64,000 bases of DNA, from assembly GCA_900315075.1 (NCBI GenBank), contig OMXV01000034.1, positions 1 through 64,000 of the forward strand, read 5' to 3'. Origin of the DNA: an uncultured Prevotellaceae bacterium. Its GTDB lineage: Bacteria; Bacteroidota; Bacteroidia; Bacteroidales; Bacteroidaceae. Under the pieces are notes generated by a model. It was not told where the DNA came from. It saw only the letters and a list, made by a program, of their open reading frames with translations, and made no database searches. Position numbers and translations under genes: made by a program. Below, one piece after another: positions 35,551 through 44,786 of this stretch (the stretch's first letter is position 1; every line of letters starts with the position of its first letter).

Positions 35551-35960
35551 AGTGCTATATATAATATTAATGTAATTGAAGTTTCGTAAGTCCTCAACTT
35601 CTAGGTTATGAGGTCTTTAGGTTATGAGGTTATGAGGTGAGATTTGCTCAAATATGTCGTTAGCCATACATATACCAGACGAAACTGGAGCTTGCGAAAG
35701 TTGAGTTAATGTAAGTATTTAAAAGCCTCATCCCCAGTCCCTCTCCGAAGGGCGAGGGGAGTGATATGATGAGCTGATGAGTTTAAAGTTTATAAGTTTT
35801 TGAGTTTTTGAGTTTTTGAGTTTTTGAGTTTTGGGATGTTTTGGGATGAATTGGGATGTTTTGGGATGAATAGGGATGGGTAATCTCTTACCTCTTACCT
35901 CTCACCCCTCACCTCTGAGAGCACCTCTCACCCCTCACCTCTGAGAGCACCTCTCACTTC
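35551..35960. repeat. Intergenic repeats between PdxA-like gene and rlmN
   Basis: No gene. Contents in order: MITE-like copy B (35576-35705), the CTCTCCGAAGGGCGAGGGG hairpin segment shared with 3.26 kb (35727-35772), an 8-bp TTTTTGAG array (about 35797-35832), GGGATGTTTT-type repeats (to about 35878), and CTCTTAC / CTCTCACC heptamers with a repeated GAGAGCACCTCTCA unit (to 35965). Confidence 0.7.
35576..35705 (+). mobile_element. MITE-like element, copy B (130 bp)
   Basis: The left end TTGAAGTTTCGTAAGTCC and right end CTTGCGAAAGTTGAG are inverted repeats of each other. A 9-bp direct repeat TTAATGTAA flanks it exactly (35567-35575 and 35706-35714), as a target-site duplication. Relative to copy C it lacks about 43 internal bases that form one arm of the internal hairpin. 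It sits 25 bp upstream of the PdxA-like operon. Confidence 0.8.
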
Positions 35961-37007
35961 TTACCTCTGAATACTCCTATTCCTTGCTGTATTTAGCAGT
36001 CCGCAGGCGGCGAAGATGTCTTCGCCCCGACTGGCACGTATAGTGGTGAAGATGCCGTGTGAGGTAAGGTAGTCGCGGAAGGATTGCATACGGTCTTCAT
36101 CACAGCCATGGAGGTCGGTGTCGGGGATGTGATGGAAACGGATGAGGTTGATACGGCAGTCGAGGCCGTGGAGTAGTCGTAGTAGTTCGCGGGCATGCGT
36201 CATACTGTCGTTGACACCTCTGAAGACGATGTATTCGAATGACAGTCGCCGCTGGTGTGTGAAGTCGTATTTACGCAGCAATTCCACCACTTCACTGATA
36301 GGCATGGCTCGTTCGGCAGGCATCAGTTGTTGGCGCTGCTCATGGAAAGGGTTATGGAGGCTGATGGCCACATGGCATTCGCTCTCGTCGAGGAAGCGGC
36401 GTAGTTTGTTCTTGATGCCCACACTGCTCACGGTGATACGTCGCGGACTCCATGCGTAGCCCCAGGGCGCGGTGAGTATCTCGGTGGAACGGAGCACATT
36501 GTCGAGATTGTCCATAGGTTCACCCTGTCCCATGAAGACGATGTTGGTGAGTGTGTCGCGCTCGGGTAGGGCATAGACTTGGTTGAGGATATCGGCGGTG
36601 GTGAGATTGCCCTCAAAACCTTGCTTGCCTGTCTGACAGAAGAGACAGTTCATCTTGCATCCCACCTGACATGATACGCAGAGCGTGGCACGGTCGCCAT
36701 CGGGGATATAGACACTCTCGACCGTCTTTCCCGAAAGGGTGGGGAAGAGGTATTTCACTGTGCCATCCTTCGACCGCTGACAATCAACTGCCGGCATCAC
36801 TCCAATGGTATAGAGCTCAGCCAATTTTGCGCGGTTGACCTTCGACAGATTGGTCATCTCGTCGATAGACGACACATGACGATGATAGAGCCAGTCGGCT
36901 ATCTGACGGCCTGTAAAAGCTGTCATTCCCATATTGTGGGCAATTTCGACCAACTCGTTCTGGGTCATTCCAAGCAGTGGTTTTTGTGGGCTTTCTGTCA
37001 TCGTCAT
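35961..37007 (-). CDS. rlmN: 23S rRNA / tRNA A2-methyltransferase RlmN
   Basis: The 348-aa radical-SAM enzyme methylates C2 of A2503 in 23S rRNA and of A37 in certain tRNAs. The [4Fe-4S] motif is C117-x3-C121-x2-C124, the SAM GEPM motif is in VFMGQGEPMDN, and the C-terminal catalytic Cys lies in DIFAACGLL. The start at 37007 was chosen because a TACCTTTG box lies just upstream; the frame extends further but through the promoter and a terminal-repeat remnant of the MITE-like element (37066-37081). Confidence 0.95.
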   Translation of the reverse strand: MTMTESPQKPLLGMTQNELVEIAHNMGMTAFTGRQIADWLYHRHVSSIDEMTNLSKVNRAKLAELYTIGVMPAVDCQRSKDGTVKYLFPTLSGKTVESVYIPDGDRATLCVSCQVGCKMNCLFCQTGKQGFEGNLTTADILNQVYALPERDTLTNIVFMGQGEPMDNLDNVLRSTEILTAPWGYAWSPRRITVSSVGIKNKLRRFLDESECHVAISLHNPFHEQRQQLMPAERAMPISEVVELLRKYDFTHQRRLSFEYIVFRGVNDSMTHARELLRLLHGLDCRINLIRFHHIPDTDLHGCDEDRMQSFRDYLTSHGIFTTIRASRGEDIFAACGLLNTARNRSIQR

Positions 37008-37030
37008 TGTTGATAATCCTTTTGAATATG

Positions 37031-37038
37031 CAAAGGTA
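37031..37038 (-). promoter_or_regulatory. Promoter -7 box of rlmN
   Basis: On the minus strand this reads TACCTTTG, 23 bp upstream of the chosen start. A TTG lies about 22 nt further upstream. It supports starting rlmN at 37007 rather than 37091. Confidence 0.55.
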
Positions 37039-37194
37039 CGAAATTTTCTTGGCTTTCTACCAAGAACTTGCGAAACTTGAGTCAAAATCAATAAAAATCA
37101 ATTCATAGCCGTTCTGAAACGTTTCATCCGACAAACCCCTACTGTTCAGCAGGGCTAATTTCCTCATATACACATAGTGAATAATGGGGGAGGG

Positions 37195-37206
37195 CGTCGT
37201 ACGACG
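37195..37206. promoter_or_regulatory. Palindrome upstream of the fusion-gene promoter
   Basis: CGTCGTACGACG is a perfect 12-bp palindrome, embedded in a wider GGGAGGG / CTCCCTC arm pair, ending 16 bp before the -33 element of the promoter at 37223-37253. It could be an operator or part of a terminator-like hairpin, as a T-rich stretch follows. A second imperfect hairpin (CCCTACTGTTCAGCAGGG) is at 37136-37153. Confidence 0.4.
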
Positions 37207-37222
37207 TTTCTCCCTCTTATTT

Positions 37223-37253
37223 TTTGCCGTTTTGGTATTATTTTGTACCTTTG
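37223..37253 (+). promoter_or_regulatory. Promoter of the GT-HIT-SpoIID fusion gene
   Basis: TTTG at 37223-37226, exactly 19 nt, then TACCTTTG at 37246-37253: a model Bacteroidota promoter. The predicted leader is about 50 nt. Confidence 0.7.
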
Positions 37254-37310
37254 CATCATCTGAATGTCGAAATCAAGAGATTATTTTCTTTTCGAATAAA
37301 ATGTGACTAA

Positions 37311-40300
37311 ATGAAACGCTTGAAAATAGACTGTTTTATACCTTGTGATGACCTCAGCCAGATTGAAGCAACGGTAGGTCAGTTGAGAACAGACAAGACT
37401 ATCCGCCATATTTTCCTGATGATAGGAAAGGGTGTGAAAGTTGAGCAATGCCCCTCGGATTGTACTTTATTGGAAGTTGACCGCTTGCAATCCAGTGCCA
37501 CCATACAGTTGTTGGCCGAAAATGCCATGGCAGAATATATCATATTGGTTACCAAGACTACCATGGTGAAGATGGGGCTCTATGCCACCGACCGTCTGCT
37601 GCGAGTGTCTCAGGATGCTGATGCCGCCATGGTGTATGCCGACCACTATTCATGGGAGGATGGCCGACTGGTGAAGCATCCGGTGATAGACTATCAGTTG
37701 GGCAGTGTGCGCGATGATTTCGATTTCGGGTCGTTGCTGCTATTCCGCACCGATGTTGTCAAGGCATACTGTAGGCAAGAGTCTATCAGGGAATATCAAT
37801 ATGCCGGACTTTATGACTTGCGATTGTATATTAGCAGGAATAGTAAGATTTTACATCTCAATGAGTTTCTCTATACAGAGCAGGAATTAGACCTGAGGGC
37901 AAGTGGCGAGAAACAATTCGACTATGTGAATCCTCGCAATCGTGAGGTGCAGATAGAGATGGAGCAAGCCGCGACACATCATCTCGCTAAAATCGGAGCA
38001 TTGGTAGATACGAAAAAATATCAGAAACTAAGGTTCGACGAACAAGAATTTGACTTTGAAGCTTCGGTGGTGATACCAGTTTTCAATCGTGTGAAAACCA
38101 TCCGCGACGCTGTAGATTCAGCTCTCGGACAAAAGACAACATTTAAATATAATGTCATTGTGGTGGACAACCATTCCACCGATGGAACCACAGAACTATT
38201 GGAGGCATACGACGACACCCGCTTGGTGCATATCATCCCACAACGAGATGATTTGGGAATCGGCGGATGCTGGAATGTGGCTGTGAATGCCGACCAGTGT
38301 GGACGCTTCGCCGTACAACTCGACAGCGACGACCTCTATTCCTCGCCGACAACACTGCAGCAGATAGTAGATGCATTCTATAGTCAGCAGGCAGCAATGG
38401 TCATCGGTGCATACCGTATGTGCGACTTCAACCTCAATACACTGCCGCCCGGACTCATAGACCATCGGGAGTGGACAGATGACAACGGATGCAACAATGC
38501 CTTGCGTATCAACGGACTGGGTGCCCCAAGGGCTTTCTTCACACCATTGGTCAGACAGATACAATTCCCCAACACCAGTTATGGTGAGGACTATGCCTTA
38601 GGATTAGCGTTCAGTCGCACATATCGCATAGGAAGAATCTACGACGAACTATATCTTTGCCGTAGGTGGGGTGGAAATAGCGATGCCGCTCTGAGTATCG
38701 AGCGTGTGAATGCCAATAACCTCTATAAAGACAGGTTGAGAACACTTGAAATCCTGGCGCGTCAGAAGTCGCCAGCGGACAATGGCGCAGAGGAAGATTC
38801 CCTTGAGCGGTTTTTCAACCGCCAGATGGAAAGATGGCCGGATGCACGACAGAGATACCGTGAGCTACACGATGTACAGACACGTCAATTGGTGTCGGAT
38901 GCGATGACCATGGAAATGGTGGTGCAGTGGAATCCGGCACGGATGGTATCGACAGGTGCAAAAATCGACTCCAAGACTATTGCTGAGAGACCATGCTTCC
39001 TGTGTGAGAAAAACCGTCCGGCTGAGCAGATTATCAAGCCGTTTGACAATAAAATTGATATCCTGGTCAATCCCTTCCCCATTTTAGGGACACACTATAC
39101 TATCCCATCGAGAAAACACCAACCACAGTTGATCAACGATATCTTCTATGAAATATATCGTTTGCTGGCAAGTTATCCGCAGTTGATGGTATTTTATAAT
39201 GGACCCAAGTGTGGGGCCTCTGCTCCCGACCACCAACATCTACAGGCGGGAAGTAAGGAAATGCTCCCGCTAATCAAGGACTGGTCGAGACTGGCAAGAA
39301 ACCTGCAACCTGTCATTACCATCAATGAGGGCAACGGACTTTATGTGGTAGGCGACTATCCCTGCCATGCTTTTGCTATCCGTAGCCGTAGTAAGGACGG
39401 TGGCGAACAGCTGTTCAGAAAACTGTATGCCGCATTGCGTGAGCAGGTGACTGATACGCAGAGTGAAAAAGGGGAGGAACCGATGATAAATGTCGTGGCA
39501 TGGCGACAGAACGAGGACTACATAGCCGTGGTGTTCCCCCGCAGACGACATCGCCCGAAATGCTATACGGCCAAGGACGAGAGTCAGATGATTGTGAGTC
39601 CTGGGGCACTCGATATGTCGGGAATGATTATCACACCCCGAAAAGAGGATTTCGATGCCCTCACTGCTGATAAAGCCGTGGCAATCTTGAAAGAGGTAAC
39701 TATCAGCGACAAGGATATGAAGACGGTGACTGAGGCGTTGACTGTTGGTAACACGCCCAAAGCGAAATCTGTGGCATTAGGCCGTGAGCCGGAAGTCGCC
39801 GTGGGTATCGTCAGTGGCAGCCGTCTGGAATTCTCGCTCAACAAACCCTATATGGCGAAGGGTGAGACTATCGACGGACCACAAGTGGTGGAATTCAGAG
39901 AGGGAAGCATCGTGTGGAACGACAATGAATATCGTGAACTGGCTTTCGTGCCACGAAGCACTGATGCATCGTTCACCTTGAGCGATGTGACCATCGGCGT
40001 GGGATTCCACTGGGAGCGACAGCAACGGCAAACTTTCCTTGGAATGCTTAAACTGGTGGTGGAGGCTGATAAAATCTATGCCATCAATTGCTTGCCCGTG
40101 GAGCAATACTTGGCCAGTGTCATCTCAAGCGAGATGAGTGCCAACGCATCGGTGGAACTGCTGAAAGCACATGCTGTGATTTCACGTAGTTGGCTGCTCG
40201 CCCAGATGGAAAAACGCAAGAAACTCAGCGGAGAGGGTGGGGGATTCTTCTCGTTTGTCAAGAAGGATGATGAAATCATCAGATGGTACGACCGTGAGGA

Positions 40301-41087
40301 CCACACCATCTTTGACGTTTGTGCCGATGACCATTGTCAACGTTATCAGGGCATCACTCATGCCATGGATACTAAGGTGGTGGAGGCACTCAGGACAACC
40401 ATCGGTCAAGTACTCATGTATGAGGATGAAATCTGCGATGCTCGTTTCAGCAAATGTTGTGGCGGTGCTACAGAGGAATTCCAGTATTGTTGGGAGAATA
40501 TCCGTAAGCCCTATCTGGCGGCTGTGGCTGACAGTACTACCACGCTGCTGCCCGACCTGACCGTGGAACGGAATGCACAAAAATGGATACGCTCGGCACC
40601 GGCGGCTTTTTGCAATACGAAGGACAAAAAGGTACTTGCCCAGGTGCTTAATGATTATGATACTGAAACACCCGATTTCTACCGTTGGCGTGTGGAATAC
40701 ACCCAGGAACAATTGTCACAGCTTATTGCCAGGAAAATGGAGATGGATTTTGGAGGAATCCTTGCGCTTGTTCCCGTGGAAAGGGGTGGCAGCGGCAGAA
40801 TCTCCAAATTGCGCATAGAGGGTACGAAGCGCACTATGACTATCGGTAAGGAATTGGAAATCAGACGGATATTGAGCGAAACACACTTGCTCAGTTCGGC
40901 ATTCGTGGTGGACACCAAGGGTAAGACCGATGGACTACCCGAGAAGTTTATCCTCACTGGCGCAGGCTGGGGGCATGGCGTGGGGTTATGTCAGATAGGT
41001 GCCGCCGTCATGGGCGAGAAAGGCTATCAATACGATGACATCCTCCTGCATTACTACCAAGGTGCACAAATCAAGAGGATGTATTAA
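37311..41087 (+). CDS. Fusion: two glycosyltransferase-like domains, HIT/phosphorylase-like (DUF4922) and SpoIID
   Basis: The 1258-aa protein joins normally separate activities. Residues 1-240 look like a degenerate GT-A domain (DADAAMVYADHYSWEDGR). Residues about 250-470 are a family 2 glycosyltransferase: ASVVIPVFNRVKTIRDAV, VVDNHSTDG, and QLDSDDLYSS as the DxD site. Residues about 555-760 match the HIT-like DUF4922 / Ap4A-phosphorylase type, with C562-x2-C565 and H641-x-H643-x-Q645 (DHQHLQAG). Residues about 840-1258 are a SpoIID/LytB (amidase enhancer) domain: EQYLASVISSEM near 930 and GWGHGVGLCQIGAA near 1219. No signal peptide or membrane helix is visible, which is odd for SpoIID. Two AmpG-like permease genes follow. 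A role in cell-wall glycan recycling is inference. Confidence 0.82.
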   Translation: MKRLKIDCFIPCDDLSQIEATVGQLRTDKTIRHIFLMIGKGVKVEQCPSDCTLLEVDRLQSSATIQLLAENAMAEYIILVTKTTMVKMGLYATDRLLRVSQDADAAMVYADHYSWEDGRLVKHPVIDYQLGSVRDDFDFGSLLLFRTDVVKAYCRQESIREYQYAGLYDLRLYISRNSKILHLNEFLYTEQELDLRASGEKQFDYVNPRNREVQIEMEQAATHHLAKIGALVDTKKYQKLRFDEQEFDFEASVVIPVFNRVKTIRDAVDSALGQKTTFKYNVIVVDNHSTDGTTELLEAYDDTRLVHIIPQRDDLGIGGCWNVAVNADQCGRFAVQLDSDDLYSSPTTLQQIVDAFYSQQAAMVIGAYRMCDFNLNTLPPGLIDHREWTDDNGCNNALRINGLGAPRAFFTPLVRQIQFPNTSYGEDYALGLAFSRTYRIGRIYDELYLCRRWGGNSDAALSIERVNANNLYKDRLRTLEILARQKSPADNGAEEDSLERFFNRQMERWPDARQRYRELHDVQTRQLVSDAMTMEMVVQWNPARMVSTGAKIDSKTIAERPCFLCEKNRPAEQIIKPFDNKIDILVNPFPILGTHYTIPSRKHQPQLINDIFYEIYRLLASYPQLMVFYNGPKCGASAPDHQHLQAGSKEMLPLIKDWSRLARNLQPVITINEGNGLYVVGDYPCHAFAIRSRSKDGGEQLFRKLYAALREQVTDTQSEKGEEPMINVVAWRQNEDYIAVVFPRRRHRPKCYTAKDESQMIVSPGALDMSGMIITPRKEDFDALTADKAVAILKEVTISDKDMKTVTEALTVGNTPKAKSVALGREPEVAVGIVSGSRLEFSLNKPYMAKGETIDGPQVVEFREGSIVWNDNEYRELAFVPRSTDASFTLSDVTIGVGFHWERQQRQTFLGMLKLVVEADKIYAINCLPVEQYLASVISSEMSANASVELLKAHAVISRSWLLAQMEKRKKLSGEGGGFFSFVKKDDEIIRWYDREDHTIFDVCADDHCQRYQGITHAMDTKVVEALRTTIGQVLMYEDEICDARFSKCCGGATEEFQYCWENIRKPYLAAVADSTTTLLPDLTVERNAQKWIRSAPAAFCNTKDKKVLAQVLNDYDTETPDFYRWRVEYTQEQLSQLIARKMEMDFGGILALVPVERGGSGRISKLRIEGTKRTMTIGKELEIRRILSETHLLSSAFVVDTKGKTDGLPEKFILTGAGWGHGVGLCQIGAAVMGEKGYQYDDILLHYYQGAQIKRMY

Positions 41088-41182
41088 AGTTAGGAGTTAG
41101 AAGTTAGGAGTTAGAAGTTAGGAGTTAGAAGTTAGGAGTTAGAAGTTAGGATTTATAAGTTATAAGTTAGGAGTTAGAAGTG
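41088..41182 (+). repeat. Heptamer tandem repeat GTTAGGA / GTTAGAA
   Basis: About ten alternating GTTAGGA and GTTAGAA units follow the fusion gene. Next comes a GCTGCAACATTGTTGCAGC hairpin (41221-41239) and a duplicated TTGCAGCGTAAATAATAA segment (about 41233-41250 and 41256-41273) that reaches the start codon of the next gene. No promoter box is visible in this 189-bp space. Confidence 0.8.
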
Positions 41183-41276
41183 ACTTAGAGATAAGAGGTG
41201 GTTCTCAGAGTGTTCACTTTGCTGCAACATTGTTGCAGCGTAAATAATAAAACCATTGCAGCGTAAATAATAAATA

Positions 41277-42578
41277 ATGAAAAATAATAAAAAAATCACT
41301 CCCTGGGCATGGGTGCCCACATTATATTTTGCTGAAGGATTGCCAAATGTGGTGGTGATGACCGTGGCGGTTGTCATGTATATGGAAATGGGCATGACCG
41401 ATACCGAAATAGCCCTTTATACCAGTTGGCTGGGATTGCCCTGGGTTATAAAACCGCTGTGGAGCCCGTTTGTCGATTTGTTCAAGACCAAGCGTTGGTG
41501 GGTGCTCGCCATGCAACTGCTCTTGGGAGCGGCATTTGCTGGTGTGGCATTTATGGTGAATACGGATTTCTGGTTCCAGGGAACCATGTTCTTCTTTTTC
41601 CTTATGGCATTTTCCAGTGCCACGCACGACATTGCCGCTGACGGCTTCTACATGCTCGACCTCGACAGCCATGACCAGTCTTGGTTTGTCGGCATCCGCA
41701 ACACGTTCTACCGCATTGCCGTAATTTTCGGACAAGGTGCGCTCGTGTGGATAGCAGGCGAATTGCAGAAGAAATACCCTGACAGCAAGGCTTTTACCTG
41801 GAGCCTTATCTTCTTTTTCCTCGCCGCCATATTCATCGCTATCTGGCTTTATCACCGTTTTGCCATGCCGAGACCTGTTGACCGTGACAATGAGGGATTG
41901 ACAGCACGCGACGTGGTACGAGGATTGTGGCAGATGCTGTCATCGTTCTTCACCAAGGTGCCGGTCAAGCAAGTCGTATTCGTGCTACTCTTCTTGTTGC
42001 TCTATCGTTTCCCAGAGGCTATGTTAACCAAGATGGCAAGCACTTTCTTACTCCGTCCGATGGAGGAGGGCGGATTGGGCCTGACGAAGGAGGCATTCGG
42101 CCTGGCATACGGCACTGTAGGTCTCGTTGGCCTGCTTTTGGGCGGTATTGTGGGTGGCATGCTTGCCAGTCGTGACGGACTGAAACGCTGGCTGTGGCCG
42201 TTTGTTTGTGCCATCACTTTGCCCGACATCGTGTATGTGTATCTTAGTGTAGCACAGCCTGGCAGTTTGTGGCTCGTTAGCACATGCCTGTTCATAGAAC
42301 AGTTTGGCTACGGCTTGGGATTCACCGCTCTCACTCTCTATATGCTCTATTACAGCCAGGGAGAGTTCAAAACTTCCCATTATGCTATCTGTACGGGACT
42401 GTCTTATCTCGGACTGATGCTCCCGGGCATGGTGTCGGGATGGATAAAGGATGCTGTGGGTTACCAGACCTTCTTTATCATGGTAATGTTCTTCTGTATC
42501 ATCACCTTTGCCGTAGCAGCATTCATCAAAATTGACCCTGAATTTGGTAAGAAAGTAAAATCTAAGAAGGATGCCTGA
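41277..42578 (+). CDS. AmpG-like MFS permease 1
   Basis: The 433-aa protein has twelve predicted membrane helices and the AmpG-type start PTLYFAEGLPNVVVMTVAVV followed by LGLPWVIKPLWSPFVD. AmpG proteins import anhydro-muropeptides from the periplasm for cell-wall recycling. It follows the SpoIID-containing fusion gene and overlaps the second permease gene by 8 bp, which supports a cell-wall recycling theme. Substrate specificity is inferred from the family, not seen. Confidence 0.82.
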   Translation: MKNNKKITPWAWVPTLYFAEGLPNVVVMTVAVVMYMEMGMTDTEIALYTSWLGLPWVIKPLWSPFVDLFKTKRWWVLAMQLLLGAAFAGVAFMVNTDFWFQGTMFFFFLMAFSSATHDIAADGFYMLDLDSHDQSWFVGIRNTFYRIAVIFGQGALVWIAGELQKKYPDSKAFTWSLIFFFLAAIFIAIWLYHRFAMPRPVDRDNEGLTARDVVRGLWQMLSSFFTKVPVKQVVFVLLFLLLYRFPEAMLTKMASTFLLRPMEEGGLGLTKEAFGLAYGTVGLVGLLLGGIVGGMLASRDGLKRWLWPFVCAITLPDIVYVYLSVAQPGSLWLVSTCLFIEQFGYGLGFTALTLYMLYYSQGEFKTSHYAICTGLSYLGLMLPGMVSGWIKDAVGYQTFFIMVMFFCIITFAVAAFIKIDPEFGKKVKSKKDA

Positions 42579-43887
42579 TACCTCGTCTTCCTCCAACCGT
42601 GAGCGTTATGTATGGCCGTTGTGGCTGTGGAGTGGAGCTTTGTGCTTCGTCCGCGGTGTGATGTTTGTGTCGATTATGATGATTGGAATGATGGCCTATA
42701 AACGATTAGGACTGTCGGACACAATGGCGTCACTGTCGATGGCCGTGCTCTTTCTGCCCGTGGCGATAAGGCCTTTGTATGCCTGGTTTATCCGTAGAGC
42801 GGGTAAGGTGAAGAGGTGGATTATCGGCACAGAGGTGGTTTTTGCTGTGGCGATGATGGAGGTGGCTGCAAACATCATTAGTACGTCGTGGGAATGGAAG
42901 GTATGGCTGTGGATGGTGGTGGCATCATTGGCATGGGCTGTGCATGGTGTGGCTGCCGATGAAATCTGTTTCAGTGAGTTGGCGGGAGAAAGACGTCGGC
43001 GCATAGAAATAGGTGCCAACGTCTTTGCCATTGCGGTGATGTTTGCCGGTGGTATGATGGTGATGGTGGCTGGCAATATGGAGGTGCTTGGAATCGGCAA
43101 TGTGGAGAGCGTGGGTGCATACGAGTTGGGCACAGCATGGGCCTCGGCCTTTAAGGTGTCGGCAGCCATTGCGGTTACTTGTATGGCACTGCTTTTGTTG
43201 ACGTTGCCTGTCAATACCGTCATCAAAGATATTGGCAATAGGAAGACTTTTGAGAAGCGAAAGGAACAAATGCTGTCGTTGATACGTGTGCCGCTCACTT
43301 GGAAGATGACAGGGGTGGCGGCGCTGTTCACGTTGGCTCAGGCTTTTATGGTTAGGGGGGTGCCACTGTTTGTGGCCAGCCAGGCAAACATCGGTGGCTT
43401 GGCTTTAGGGCCCCAGGAGGTAGCCTTTGTGCTTTTCACTGTAGGGATGATGACTTTGGCCTTCGGACTGGCTATCGGAGTGAAGGTAATACATTCTAAT
43501 GGCTTGCACCGGTGGTTATGGCCCATGGCAGTGGCTGTGGTGCTACCGAATGCTATCTATGTCTATTTGGCATTCTCGATGCCGTCGGATGTGGCTACTG
43601 TTAGTCTTTATGTTGGCATGGCTCAGTTGCTTTGTGGTTTTGGAATGGCTGCGCTATTAGAATATATGTTGGATTTCTGCCAGTCGGGGCAAAATCGCAA
43701 AAAACGTTTTTATGCCTGCTTGTCGTTATTAGCATTCCTATTGATGATCACGGGAATGCTCACGGGTGCCATGCAGGACTACTTAGGTTTCCGAAAATTC
43801 TTCACACTTATCCTGCTATTTGCTGTCACCATCTTTGTTGTTATGGCTTGGAGAGCAAAATTGGAAAAAGAAAACGAAGACGACTAA
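42571..43887 (+). CDS. AmpG-like MFS permease 2 (paralogue)
   Basis: The 438-aa membrane protein has about twelve helices and resembles its neighbour in plan: LRLRR-type cytoplasmic loops, LGLSDTMASLSMAVLFLPVAIRP where permease 1 has TSWLGLPWVIKP, and WLWPMAVAVVLPNAIYVYLA matching WLWPFVCAITLPDIVYVYLS. This suggests an old tandem duplication with divergence. It overlaps permease 1 by 8 bp, so the two are translationally coupled and might act as a pair or handle different fragments. It ends 14 bp from the convergent aguB stop. Confidence 0.78.
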   Translation: MPDTSSSSNRERYVWPLWLWSGALCFVRGVMFVSIMMIGMMAYKRLGLSDTMASLSMAVLFLPVAIRPLYAWFIRRAGKVKRWIIGTEVVFAVAMMEVAANIISTSWEWKVWLWMVVASLAWAVHGVAADEICFSELAGERRRRIEIGANVFAIAVMFAGGMMVMVAGNMEVLGIGNVESVGAYELGTAWASAFKVSAAIAVTCMALLLLTLPVNTVIKDIGNRKTFEKRKEQMLSLIRVPLTWKMTGVAALFTLAQAFMVRGVPLFVASQANIGGLALGPQEVAFVLFTVGMMTLAFGLAIGVKVIHSNGLHRWLWPMAVAVVLPNAIYVYLAFSMPSDVATVSLYVGMAQLLCGFGMAALLEYMLDFCQSGQNRKKRFYACLSLLAFLLMITGMLTGAMQDYLGFRKFFTLILLFAVTIFVVMAWRAKLEKENEDD

Positions 43888-43901
43888 AGAGTGTCTAAAG
43901 T

Positions 43902-44786
43902 CTAAATCCCGAACCTCTTGACAATTTCTCCGTATTCGTCGATGCGGCGGTCGCGGAGGAAAGGCCACCAGCGACGCACTTGCTCGCTGTGAGAGATGTC
44001 GATGCTGATGATGGCAGCTTCCTCTTCGCTTTCGCTGGCACGGAAAAGGATTTCACCCTGAGGCCCAGCGACAAAACTGCTTCCCCAGAACTGTATGCCA
44101 TTGGTCTGACCAGAGGGGTCGGGCTCATGACCTACACGGTTGACGGCCACCACGGGCAGGCCGTTTGCTACAGCATGACCGCGTTGTACGGTGGTCCATG
44201 CCTCCCGTTGCCGTTGTTGCTCCTCAGGAGTGTCGCTGCTTTCATAGCCGATGGCAGTGGGGTAGATGAGCAGGTCGGCACCTTGGAGCGCCATCAGGCG
44301 TGCTGCCTCGGGATACCATTGGTCCCAGCAGACCATCACGCCAAGGCGTCCCACGCTGGTGTCGATGGGTTGGAACCCCAAGTCGCCAGGTGTGAAGTAG
44401 AATTTCTCGTAGTAGGCGGGGTCGTCGGGAATATGCATTTTGCGATAGATGCCGGCGATGTTACCATCGCGCTCCAAGACCACAGCCGTATTGTGATACA
44501 GGCCAGGAGCACGCCGCTCGAAGAGTGAGGTGACAATTACCACGTTGAGACGATTTGCTATCTCGCCGAAAAACCGTGTGGATGGTCCCGGGATGGGTTC
44601 TGCGAGGTCGAAATTGTTCACATCCTCTACCTGACAGAAATAGGGTGTGTTGTGCAGTTCTTGAAGCACGATGAGCTGGGCACCACGTGCCGCTAAGTCG
44701 TCGATGGCTTCTGCCATACGGCGGAGGTTATCTTCTTTGTCTGCTGTCTTTCGCTGTTGCAGTAAACCGATTGTTAGTGATTTCAT
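43902..44786 (-). CDS. aguB: N-carbamoylputrescine amidase
   Basis: The 294-aa nitrilase-superfamily enzyme hydrolyses N-carbamoylputrescine to putrescine, CO2 and ammonia. The catalytic triad is visible: Glu in VLQELHNTPYFCQ, Lys in RKMHIPDDPAYYEKFYF and Cys in MVCWDQWYPEAARL. Full length and closely matching known AguB proteins. Its start overlaps the aguA stop by 4 bp (ATGA), making an aguA-aguB operon. Confidence 0.95.
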   Translation of the reverse strand: MKSLTIGLLQQRKTADKEDNLRRMAEAIDDLAARGAQLIVLQELHNTPYFCQVEDVNNFDLAEPIPGPSTRFFGEIANRLNVVIVTSLFERRAPGLYHNTAVVLERDGNIAGIYRKMHIPDDPAYYEKFYFTPGDLGFQPIDTSVGRLGVMVCWDQWYPEAARLMALQGADLLIYPTAIGYESSDTPEEQQRQREAWTTVQRGHAVANGLPVVAVNRVGHEPDPSGQTNGIQFWGSSFVAGPQGEILFRASESEEEAAIISIDISHSEQVRRWWPFLRDRRIDEYGEIVKRFGI

